64,000 bases of DNA, taken from Clostridium septicum. GTDB taxonomy: Bacteria; Bacillota; Clostridia; Clostridiales; Clostridiaceae. Where the stretch lies: the NCBI RefSeq assembly GCF_003606265.1, contig NZ_CP023671.1, forward strand, positions 248,001-312,000, in the 5' to 3' direction. The position numbers and the translations under genes are program-made. How positions within the stretch are numbered: the first letter of the stretch is position 1; each line of letters opens with the position of its first letter. Shown here piece by piece: positions 44,901 through 54,300 of this stretch. Under the pieces are notes generated by a model. The model was not told where the DNA came from. It did not search any database and saw nothing but the letters and a program-made list of their open reading frames with translations.

Positions 44901-47114
44901 CTACATAATAACCAGTTTAAATTTATCATTATTTATTGTAACACTAACTATTCCACCATTAGATAATTTTCCAAAAAGAATTTCATCTACAAGTAACGGC
45001 TTTAAGCTTGTATTTATTATTCTTATTATCTCTCTAGCGCCAAACTCTCTTGATATTCCACTTTCAGCTAAATGCTCTATACATTCCTTAGAAAATTCTA
45101 TTTGTACATTTTTCTTTAATAACTTTTCTTTAAATTTTCTTAGTTCCTTTTTCACTATAGATTTTGCCATTTCTTCATTTATATAATTAAATGTAATTAT
45201 TTTATCTAACCTATTTCTAAATTCAGGTGTAAATACTTTTTTAACCTCTTCATTAATAGCATCAAAAGTTACTTCTCTTCTTCCAAAGCCAACTAAAGAT
45301 TTCCCTATATCTTTAGCGCCTGCATTTGATGTCATAATTATAATTATATTTCTAAAATCAGCCTTGCTCCCTTGGTTATCTGTAAGAGTTGCATAATCCA
45401 TTACCTGCAATAACACATTTAATATATCACTATGTGCCTTTTCAATCTCATCAAGTAAAAGTACTGAGTTTGGTTTCTTCCTTATTGCATCTGTAAGCAT
45501 ACCACCCTCTTCATATCCAACATATCCAGGAGGTGTTCCTATAAGCTTTGATGCCGAATGTTTCTCTGTATATTCACTCATATCAAATCTTATTAAATCA
45601 ACTCCTAGTGTTTTTGCTAACATTTTTGCAATTTCAGTTTTTCCCACTCCTGTAGGTCCTACAAATAACATAGATGCAACTGGCTTATTATCATCATTAA
45701 GTCCAGCTCTTGACATTTTAATACATCTTGAAACCTCTTCTACTGCTAAATCTTGCCCATATATATTTTCTTTTAATATCTTTTCTAAGTTCTTTAATGA
45801 ATTAATTTCATTACTTTCTACTGTTTGCTTTGGTATATTACAAACTTTAGATATAATTTCCTCTATTGTATTTTCATCAATTTTTTTTAATATATTATCA
45901 TTATTTTTCATTGATACATAAGCTCCAGCTTCATCAACTATATCTATAGCCTTATCTGGTAAAAATCTATCATTAATATATTTATCACTTAAATTAACAG
46001 CTGCTATTAATGCTTCATTTGTATATTTTACATTATGGTATTCTTCAAAGTTTTTCTTTAATCCTTGTAAAATTTCAACAGATTCGTTAACTGTTGTTTC
46101 TTTCACTTCTATAGGTTGAAATCTTCTAGTTAAAGCCTTATCTTTTTCAATATACTTTTTATATTCATCATAAGTTGTAGATCCTATAAACTTAATTTTC
46201 CCTTCTAATAAATAACTTTTAAGTAGTGATGCCCCATCTAATGCACCACCATTTAACGCTCCTGCTCCAACTATAGTATGAATCTCATCTATATATACAA
46301 TAGGATTATTATGTTCTTTAATAGCCTCTAATAATCCTTTCATTCTTTCTTCAAAATCCCCTCTATATTTAGTTCCTGCCAAAATAGATCCTATATCTAT
46401 AGAAAAAATCTCTGCATCTTGTAACTTTTTAGGAACCTTTCCTTCTGAAATAAGTCTTGCAAGACCTAATGTTATAGCAGTTTTACCTACTCCCGCTTCC
46501 CCTACATGAATAGGATTATTTTTAGTTCTTCTAGAAAGTATTTGGATTGTCCTGTCTATTATATCTTCTCTTCCTATAAAAGGATCTTTATTTTGCTCTT
46601 TAACTAACTTAGTTAAATTAGTTGAATACTTTTCTATATCTATATTATTTTTACTATCTTTAGATTTTTCTTCTTTATAATCTTTATTGTCTTCTATGCT
46701 TTTATGACATAATCTAAATAATAACTCACCTTTTGTTAAACCTTGATTTTCTAAAAAATAAACAGCATAACTATTTTCTAAAGAATATAATGATGCTATT
46801 ATATGCTCTAAATGAACAATTGCACTTTCACTAAAAGTTGCTTGTTGAGTTGCAATAAAAATTAAATTTTTAACTCCAAAACTCTCCTCTGGATCTATAT
46901 TATTAACCTTATTTATATATTCATCTATATAATTTTTTAAATTGTTTTTGAGTTCTAAAGTATTTCCGCCACATTCTAATATAGCATTTTTTAAACTTTC
47001 CTCATCTAATGCTACATATAATAAATGCTCTGGCGTCATATACTCACTATTAATTTCTTTTGCAAAATTAAAGGTTTTAACTAAAATATCATTTACAACC
47101 TTTGATAAATACAT
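44901..47114 (-). CDS. clpA: ATP-dependent Clp protease ATPase subunit ClpA
   Basis: Hsp100 unfoldase that feeds ClpP. 737 aa. A double Clp-N repeat covers residues 1-145. D1 has Walker A GEAGVGKTAI (205-214) and Walker B IVYIDEIHTIVGAGA; D2 has GPTGVGKTEIAK and SVLLLDEIEKAH. The ClpP-docking loop appears as KSLVGFGRRE. There is no UVR/coiled-coil middle domain, which separates it from ClpC and ClpB. It starts 1 base after clpS, its adaptor, which supports ClpA. No clpP lies in the window. Confidence 0.95.
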   Translation of the reverse strand: MYLSKVVNDILVKTFNFAKEINSEYMTPEHLLYVALDEESLKNAILECGGNTLELKNNLKNYIDEYINKVNNIDPEESFGVKNLIFIATQQATFSESAIVHLEHIIASLYSLENSYAVYFLENQGLTKGELLFRLCHKSIEDNKDYKEEKSKDSKNNIDIEKYSTNLTKLVKEQNKDPFIGREDIIDRTIQILSRRTKNNPIHVGEAGVGKTAITLGLARLISEGKVPKKLQDAEIFSIDIGSILAGTKYRGDFEERMKGLLEAIKEHNNPIVYIDEIHTIVGAGALNGGALDGASLLKSYLLEGKIKFIGSTTYDEYKKYIEKDKALTRRFQPIEVKETTVNESVEILQGLKKNFEEYHNVKYTNEALIAAVNLSDKYINDRFLPDKAIDIVDEAGAYVSMKNNDNILKKIDENTIEEIISKVCNIPKQTVESNEINSLKNLEKILKENIYGQDLAVEEVSRCIKMSRAGLNDDNKPVASMLFVGPTGVGKTEIAKMLAKTLGVDLIRFDMSEYTEKHSASKLIGTPPGYVGYEEGGMLTDAIRKKPNSVLLLDEIEKAHSDILNVLLQVMDYATLTDNQGSKADFRNIIIIMTSNAGAKDIGKSLVGFGRREVTFDAINEEVKKVFTPEFRNRLDKIITFNYINEEMAKSIVKKELRKFKEKLLKKNVQIEFSKECIEHLAESGISREFGAREIIRIINTSLKPLLVDEILFGKLSNGGIVSVTINNDKFKLVIM

Positions 47115-47115
47115 A

Positions 47116-47415
47116 TTACTCTTCCTCCACAGTTAAATTAAAGGGAAAACCTTCTTCTCTTGCTAAAGACATAGCTTTAGAAACCTTAGACAAAGCTATA
47201 TCATAAGGATAAATTCCAGCTATTCCCCTTCCACTTTTATGAACATCTAACATTACTTTATTTGCCTCATTAATATCTTTATTAAAAATATCCATAAGAA
47301 TAGCCACTACAAACTCCATAGTTGTAAAATCATCATTATGCATAATAACCTTAAAATTTTTTGGTTTCTTTATCTTTACTTTGCTTTTTTCCTTTATTCC
47401 TATATTTGTTTCCAA
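47116..47415 (-). CDS. clpS: ClpS adaptor (N-end rule)
   Basis: Delivers proteins with destabilising N-terminal residues to ClpA. 99 aa. The key pocket residues appear in IMHNDDFTTMEFV (Asn-Asp-Asp) and MLDVHKSGRGIAGIY (Met and His). The disordered N-terminal tail is about 20 residues, lysine-rich. The start is TTG with GGAGGG 6 nt upstream. Confidence 0.95.
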   Translation of the reverse strand: METNIGIKEKSKVKIKKPKNFKVIMHNDDFTTMEFVVAILMDIFNKDINEANKVMLDVHKSGRGIAGIYPYDIALSKVSKAMSLAREEGFPFNLTVEEE

Positions 47416-47517
47416 ATTTGTCCCTCCATATAAAGTGTTTCTAATATAAAAGTATACTCTAAGTTTATTATTTTCTGCAAGTTATTATATTTCTTAATAA
47501 AATTAATAAAACAAAAA

Positions 47518-47548
47518 AATATCCTATTATTAAATCTAATAGGATATT
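47518..47548 (-). terminator. Rho-independent terminator after the zinc-ribbon gene
   Basis: Perfect arms ATATCCTATTA / TAATAGGATAT with a 7-9 nt loop, followed by T7 on the minus strand. Confidence 0.88.
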
Positions 47549-47561
47549 AAACTTCTATTTA

Positions 47562-47759
47562 TTAATATAATATATTTTTTCCACAATAAGGACAAATATT
47601 ATTGAATGAACTTATAAATGGTATTGTCCCAGTAAACCCTGGACCAGGCATTACATTAATAGAAGTGGCCATTGCTTCCCAAAATCCTAATTCACTTTGG
47701 TCTTTTATTAAGTTTCCATTTATCAACTTCCCACAATGAATACACTTTTTATTATCCAT
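47562..47759 (-). CDS. Small zinc-ribbon-like protein
   Basis: 65 aa with one CxxC near each end (CIHCGK at residues 6-11, CPYCGK about 56-61), the arrangement of a zinc ribbon with a long central loop. The loop has glycine/proline-rich MPGPGFTGTIPF. Function is unknown. A good SD (TAGGTG) and its own terminator support a real gene. Confidence 0.7.
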   Translation of the reverse strand: MDNKKCIHCGKLINGNLIKDQSELGFWEAMATSINVMPGPGFTGTIPFISSFNNICPYCGKNILY

Positions 47760-47879
47760 ACTATGACACCTACCTTATTTAAAATAAAATTTCTATGTTT
47801 CATAATATAATTAGTATTTCCATTTTAAAGTTGTTTATCCACACTTTATATATTTATATAATTTCTAAAAACAAAAAAA

Positions 47880-47927
47880 ACAAATTCCTTTAATATACTT
47901 AAAAAACTATATATTAAAGGAATTTGT
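47880..47927 (-). terminator. Rho-independent terminator after the long PBP gene
   Basis: 18-base arms (ACAAATTCCTTTAATATA and its complement) with a 10-nt loop, then T8 on the minus strand. It is one of the strongest terminators in the window. Confidence 0.9.
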
Positions 47928-47941
47928 AATTTATTTATACT

Positions 47942-50827
47942 TTAATGTTGAGTATCTTTATTATCTTTTACTGTTGAATTTAAAACATATTTTTTAAATG
48001 TTTCTGATTTTTCACCATAGTTTGGATCCATTTGAAGTAATCTATCCTTAAAATAAGCTTCATAAATAGCTTTTGTTGGGAAAGATGAGTAACTACCTCT
48101 ACCACCATCATATAAAACAGTAAATGTTGCAATTTCTGGATCATCTACTGGTGCAAAACTACCATATGTTGCATATGGATCTCTTCCTATGTAGTCATAA
48201 GCTTCTTGCGTATTTAGAAAATCGGCTGTACCCGTTTTACCTGCAGTAGGTATAGGGAAATTACCAAATTGTTGTACTACGAAAGAGCTAGAATCTACAT
48301 GGTTAACTCTATACATACCTTCTTTTATAATCTGTAAATTTTGAGGATCTATATCTATTTTTTCTAAAACTTCAGTATTAAACTCTTGAATAACCTCTCC
48401 TGTAGGCGAAGTTATCTTATCTACTAAACGAACTTTATTTCTTGTTCCTCCATTGGCTAATGTGGCCATATAATTGGCTAACTGTAAAGGTGTAAATCTA
48501 CTTATACCTTGACCTATAGCAGCATTAACTATTTCCGCTGGGGATGTAATTGCACTTGCTTGGTCAAATACTGTAAATTGAGCGATAGCATCTCCGATTA
48601 TTTTAGCTTCTCTATCAAGATCAACTGTTTTATTATTACTATTCTCATAATTTTTCACATTCTCTTTATATTTAGCAGAAGCTTTCATAACATTCTTAAT
48701 TTCTTTTTGAATATCTGCTGAGAACTCATCTGCTCCTAAGGCTTTTTCATTTGTTCCCACTTGTTCAAGTCTCTTGGTAACTTTATCTTTTAATTCTTGC
48801 TTTGCATTTTTTAAATCTTCTGCATCATCTTCTAATTTTTTAATATCAAAAGGAATGAAATTATATGCACCATATGTTCCTTTTTCCAAAAAGTCAACTA
48901 GAGAAAACATAGCTGAATGTATTGCTCCTTCTTTAAAGGATTTAAAGTTATATACTTGACCAAAATTTTCTTCTATTTCAACTCCAGTTTCAGGCTTCAT
49001 ATTACTATTGGCATCAAGTCCAAGTCCAAATTTATAAGCATACTTTGCTATTGTATCAAGTGATTCTACTGTTGAACCGTATTTTTCATATAATCTAAAA
49101 CCAGTTTCATAAAAATAAAAGTTTGATGATACTTCTAAAGCCTTTCTTATATCTATAGGTCCATGTCCTATCTTTGCATAGTTTGTCGGCGCATAATCTC
49201 CAAATATATCTTTATGTATATTCCATATACCTGTATCATCCATTATTGTATCACCTGTTACAACACCTTCTTGAAGACCGGCTAAAGCTGTTAAAGGCTT
49301 AAAACTTGATCCTGGTGGAATTAACCCTTGAGTTGCATAATTAAAGAAGCTTCTTGGATAAATATCCTTATCATCTTTTCTAACTCCATCTTCTTCTGGG
49401 AATAATTCGTCTAATGTTGCAGAAGCATTTGTTCTAGCTACATACTCTTTATAAAATTCTTCATAATCAGGACTAAAATATTTTTTACTATCTTCTGCAC
49501 TTAATCCACCTGGAACTGCAAACATATTAGGATCATAATCTGGATAACTAGCTAAAGCTAATATTCTTCCTGTTTTAACTTCTATTGCTACAGTTGCTCC
49601 TCTTGTTGCAGCAGGGTAAGTTGCTCCATTAAAGTCTACCATTGTATTTACTTTATTTATTATATCTTTCAAAGACTCTTGAGCTGCATATTGAATATCC
49701 TTATCTATGGTTAGATGTATATTATTTCCTGGGTAAGACTCTAACTTAAATAACTCTTCTGTTTTTCTTCCTTTAGAATTTACTTTTATTGTTGTTCCAC
49801 CCTTTGATCCTTTTAATTGACTTTCAAAAGCTGCTTCTATTCCAGCAACTCCTATTAAGTCAGAAGAAACATCATATCCTCTTAAGTCATATTTTTTCTC
49901 CTGTGCACTGTTAATAGGTGATATATATCCTAAAACAGATGAGGCTAAATTACCATAAGGATAAGATCTTATTGGTTCTAAGCTTACATCTATTCCTGGC
50001 AAATCATTTAATTTTTGATAAACTACAAATGCAGTTTCTTGTTTTATATTGCTTGCTATTGTAACTGCTCTATATCCTTTAAAACTTTGTATTTTAATAG
50101 CATCTTTAACTACCATGTAGTTTCTTATTTCCGTAGCCGAAAATTTATTAAGTATCTCTAATGTCATATCTTTTCCACTCATATTTATATAAGCTTTAAG
50201 TTGCTCATTACTTGGATCTTTATTTATAAGTTCATACATATTATAAGTTTTAACTAATGCATAAAATGTTTCTTCTGGAGTAATCTTTAATAATTCTTTA
50301 TTAACAGCAGCTATATCTTCATCTGTTAAATCTCCTTTTTTATCTCCAAATAACTTTTTTTCTATTTGTTCATTTAACCCTCTATCTCTTTTAAAAAGTA
50401 TTTCTGCTGCCTCACGATCCGCTTTAACATCAGTTTTAAAATCAAAATAAAATTTCCCATTACTATCTATTTTAAGCATAAGATCATCTTTAAACTGCTC
50501 TTCACCATCATTCAAAATCTTAAAAATATTATCCATAGTTGTATAAAAATCTTTTTCTGATTCTTCTGTAGTAGTATAGGTTAAAGCATAAGTTTGAACA
50601 TTAGTTGCCAAAACATTTCCTGAACTATCTAATATCTTCCCTCTAGGAGCTTTTTCTGCAACAAATCTTGTTGATCCTATATCGGCTCTTTCTTTATAAT
50701 CTTCATATTTGTATATTTGAAGATAAACTAATTTAGATATAATTATTCCAAAAATTAAAAACATAACTAAATTTAAACCTATGTATCTAGACAGCTTTTT
50801 CTTCTTTTTTTTGTTGTTTACTATCAT
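47942..50827 (-). CDS. Class B penicillin-binding protein 2 (elongation type) with an insertion
   Basis: Transpeptidase of the PBP2/MrdA type, 961 aa, well above the usual 650-720. One N-terminal helix is followed by a dimerisation domain starting APRGKILDSSGNVLATN. Transpeptidase motifs are SSFK (Ser about 507), SSN (about 567) and KTG (about 864). Between SSN and KTG lies an extra region, about residues 630-745. It is rich in Lys/Glu/Asp and probably coiled-coil, and is not expected in the domain. The ATG at 50827 has GGAGGGG upstream; an earlier in-frame ATG overlaps it. It is a single-gene unit ended by a strong terminator. Confidence 0.9.
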   Translation of the reverse strand: MIVNNKKKKKKLSRYIGLNLVMFLIFGIIISKLVYLQIYKYEDYKERADIGSTRFVAEKAPRGKILDSSGNVLATNVQTYALTYTTTEESEKDFYTTMDNIFKILNDGEEQFKDDLMLKIDSNGKFYFDFKTDVKADREAAEILFKRDRGLNEQIEKKLFGDKKGDLTDEDIAAVNKELLKITPEETFYALVKTYNMYELINKDPSNEQLKAYINMSGKDMTLEILNKFSATEIRNYMVVKDAIKIQSFKGYRAVTIASNIKQETAFVVYQKLNDLPGIDVSLEPIRSYPYGNLASSVLGYISPINSAQEKKYDLRGYDVSSDLIGVAGIEAAFESQLKGSKGGTTIKVNSKGRKTEELFKLESYPGNNIHLTIDKDIQYAAQESLKDIINKVNTMVDFNGATYPAATRGATVAIEVKTGRILALASYPDYDPNMFAVPGGLSAEDSKKYFSPDYEEFYKEYVARTNASATLDELFPEEDGVRKDDKDIYPRSFFNYATQGLIPPGSSFKPLTALAGLQEGVVTGDTIMDDTGIWNIHKDIFGDYAPTNYAKIGHGPIDIRKALEVSSNFYFYETGFRLYEKYGSTVESLDTIAKYAYKFGLGLDANSNMKPETGVEIEENFGQVYNFKSFKEGAIHSAMFSLVDFLEKGTYGAYNFIPFDIKKLEDDAEDLKNAKQELKDKVTKRLEQVGTNEKALGADEFSADIQKEIKNVMKASAKYKENVKNYENSNNKTVDLDREAKIIGDAIAQFTVFDQASAITSPAEIVNAAIGQGISRFTPLQLANYMATLANGGTRNKVRLVDKITSPTGEVIQEFNTEVLEKIDIDPQNLQIIKEGMYRVNHVDSSSFVVQQFGNFPIPTAGKTGTADFLNTQEAYDYIGRDPYATYGSFAPVDDPEIATFTVLYDGGRGSYSSFPTKAIYEAYFKDRLLQMDPNYGEKSETFKKYVLNSTVKDNKDTQH

Positions 50828-51013
50828 TAGCCCCTCCATATTATTATTCTAAATAGTTTTAACTAAGTTTTCAGCTAAAATTATAACACATTTTTTTCAA
50901 TTTGTTATATTATATTACATATTTAATAAAAGCTTAATTAATTCTTCACTATATACTTTAATAATCTATACACTAAAAAAATATTATTAATTATTTTTTT
51001 AACTATTATAAAA

Positions 51014-51034
51014 GGGATATCATTAAGATACCCC
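51014..51034 (-). terminator. Terminator after the 80-aa gene
   Basis: GGGGTATC / GATATCCC (one G-U pair) with a 5-nt loop, followed by TTTTATAA, just after the stop. Confidence 0.65.
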
Positions 51035-51043
51035 TAATTTTTA

Positions 51044-51286
51044 TTATCTAATTAAAAAATTCATTGAAAGATTATCTTTATCAAAGGTTAATTTAATTTT
51101 TACCTCATCTAAAAAATTATGATTTCTAAAACTATTTACTACCTCGTCATTAGTATATCCATATTGGCAATAAATAATATCTTTTTCTTCAATCAAGTCA
51201 TATTTAACTACACAAAAATTTTTATCACCGGGAGTTAATTTACCAATTGCTCTTAGATATTTCTCTAATAATTTTTCAATTTCCAT
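51044..51286 (-). CDS. Small hypothetical protein
   Basis: 80-aa soluble, charged protein with no recognised domain. GGAGATGG precedes the ATG at good spacing, and a terminator follows, so it is probably a real gene. I see no clear terminator between the PL8 lyase gene and this one (82-base gap), so it may be transcribed with it. No function is suggested by sequence. Confidence 0.65.
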   Translation of the reverse strand: MEIEKLLEKYLRAIGKLTPGDKNFCVVKYDLIEEKDIIYCQYGYTNDEVVNSFRNHNFLDEVKIKLTFDKDNLSMNFLIR

Positions 51287-51368
51287 TTCTCCATCTCCTT
51301 TTTGTTATTAAATATTCAACTTCATTTACTATTATATCACATTTTAAATCATTTATTGATAAATTCAC

Positions 51369-54300
51369 TTACTTTTTCTTTTTGAATAGTGTAGCTCCAA
51401 CTCCCAGTAAAGAAACTGCTACTGCTAATAATCCTGTTGCCCCTACACCAGTTCCTGTCTTAGGTAAGTTTCCTATATTATTTTTATTACTATTAGAACT
51501 TTTATTTTCAACATTAACTTTAAATGTCTTTTCTGTTTTATCTCCGTCTTTATCTTCCACTTCAAATACTACATTATATTCTCCTGATTCTGTAACTATT
51601 GAATCATTATTTAATTTAATGTTATTCTCTTTTATCCTAACTTTTTCTGTTAAATCCCCATCTTCTTTATCGATTACAACTATTTTATGAAGATTTTTAT
51701 TCCATTTATCTCCTACAGTTAAATTTACATCTTCTCCATTAATTACAGGTGCTTGGTTTCTATCTTTAACATTAACTTTAAATGTCTTTTCTGTTTTAAC
51801 TCCATCTTTATCTTCCACTTCAAATACTACGTTATATTCTCCTGATTCTGTAACTATTGAATCATTATTTAATTTAATGTTATTCTCTTTTATCCTAACT
51901 TTTTCTGTTAAATCCCCATCTTCTTTATCAGTTGCAACTATTTTATGAAGATTTTTATTCCATTTCTCTCCTACAGTTAAATTTACATCTTCTCCATTAA
52001 TGACAGGTGCTTGGTTTCTATCTTTAACATTAACTTTAAATGTCTTTTCTGTTTTATCTCCGTCTTTATCTTCCACTTCAAATACTACGTTATATTCTCC
52101 TGATTCTGTAACTATTGAATCATTATTTAATTTAATGTTATTCTCTTTTATCCTAACTTTTTCTGTTAAATCTCCATCTTCTTTATCGATTACAACTATT
52201 TTATGAAGATCTTTATTCCATTTCTCTCCTACAGTTAAGTTTACATCTTCTCCATTAATTACAGGTGCTTGGTTTCTATCTTTAACATTAACTTTAAATG
52301 TCTTTTCTGTTTTAACTCCGTCTTTATCTTCCACTTCAAATACTACGTTATATTCTCCTGATTCTGTAACTATTGAATCATTATTTAATTTAATGTTATT
52401 CTCTTTTATCCTAACTTTTTCTGTTAAATCCCCATCTTCTTTATCGATTACAACTATTTTATGAAGATTTTTATTCCATTTCTCTCCTACAGTTAAATTT
52501 ACATCTTCTCCATTAATGACAGGTGCTTGGTTTCTATCTTTAACATTAACTTTAAATGTCTTTTCTGTTTTATCTCCGTCTTTATCTTCCACTTCAAATA
52601 CTACGTTATATTCTCCTGATTCTGTAACTATTGAATCATTATTTAATTTAATGTTATTCTCTTTTATCCTAACTTTTTCTGTTAAATCTCCATCTTCTTT
52701 ATCGATTACAACTATTTTATGAAGATCTTTATTCCATTTCTCTCCTACAGTTAAGTTTACATCTTCTCCATTAATGACAGGTGCTTGGTTTTTTATTTGT
52801 TGTTTTTCCTCGCTTCCATCCTCTACAAGTTTAACAACTAGTTCAAATGTTTTTCCTTTAGCATCTGTTGTATTTACATCAAATGAAATTTTATTATTAT
52901 TTAAGTTAATATTAGCTATTTCATTATCTGACGAAACAACTTCTGCACCTTTTCTATTTATTTGAACTGATATATTATTTTCCTGAAAAGTTGGATCTGA
53001 AACCGCTATAGTTAATGTTTTATCATTATTTTCTTTTACCATTATTGATGAATTCCCTGTAGATGTTATAGAACCTGATGTATTTTCTCCATCTACAAAA
53101 AAGTTTGCACCCTCCATCTTTAGTCCTAAATGTTTAACCCCTTGTGCTATTTCATCATTCCTAAGAATTTCAATATTAGATTTTTCTGAATAGGACTTAA
53201 CTTCTTCTACTGATTTATTGGGTAATAAAACATAGCTATATTTTTCATTTTTTATTTTAGAACCATGATTTATATACATAGTTAAATAATTATTTGTAAC
53301 AACTTTATCAGCCTCAGCTTTAGATGAATTAATGTTAAACCAATTTCCTTCCCTATTATCTCTTAATATATTTATATCTGCTCCATCTGGGAAATAATAA
53401 CCTATGTTAGAATTACTAACATTTCCCTCCAAATAAGCCCATTTAGCATTTTCTACTTTATCACTATCACCTAAAGTTTTTATCTTTTCTTCTCCATCCA
53501 CTATAAATCTGTTACTTCCATCTTTTTTTATTTTTCTATTTTCAATTATAGTTTCATTATCGTATTCTTCAGGATTTGTTATATCTGAACCTAATGCAAC
53601 TATTTCATCATCAAACATAAACCATGACTTATTTGCAGTTAATGAATCATACTTATTATCTATTTTCATACCTGAAATTCCATAAATACCTAATTTAGAT
53701 CCACCTGACCAATTACTATTTCCAAGTTCATAATAAACTTCATCTTGATCACTTGATCCAGGATCTATTCCTGGTAAAATTTCTTTATCTTTTCTTAGCC
53801 TTTTATCAATGGTTGTTCCTGGCATTCTATAAGGGTCTATTGTAGGCCAAAAATCATCAGAAAATTGAGTTAAATCATCATTATGTAAGTATGTCATTCC
53901 ATCTCCTTGGAACCAAGGCTTTAAATTCTCTTTATTCATAAACTCATATTTACTTATTCTACTTGAACTTCTTGAAATTGATAATGCATAATCTTCTCTT
54001 TCATGAATAGTCTTATCCATCATATTTAAAGCATTATGTTTTGCTTCTTGTTTGGTTGCCACAATACTATCATCTTTCATAAATTGATAAAATTTATTTA
54101 TTACATTTATCGATTTAAACCTTGTACCAAAATCTATTATTTCTTCTGCTTCATTTGCCCATTCCTTAACTAAAGCTTGGACTTTTTTTGATGTATCTTC
54201 ATCTGATATCATTGAAAGTTTTATCATTCCTTCTATTATACCTGATGCCTGCATATATCCATTTCCATTATATCTTGAAATGGATCTTCCTCTAACCATA

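Noticed and set aside
51369..52965. Several + strand open frames of 60-150 codons opposite the PL8 lyase repeats, two of them identical
   Set aside because: They are antisense shadows of the repeated Ig-like domains; identity only reflects the repeats, and they lack ribosome-binding sites.
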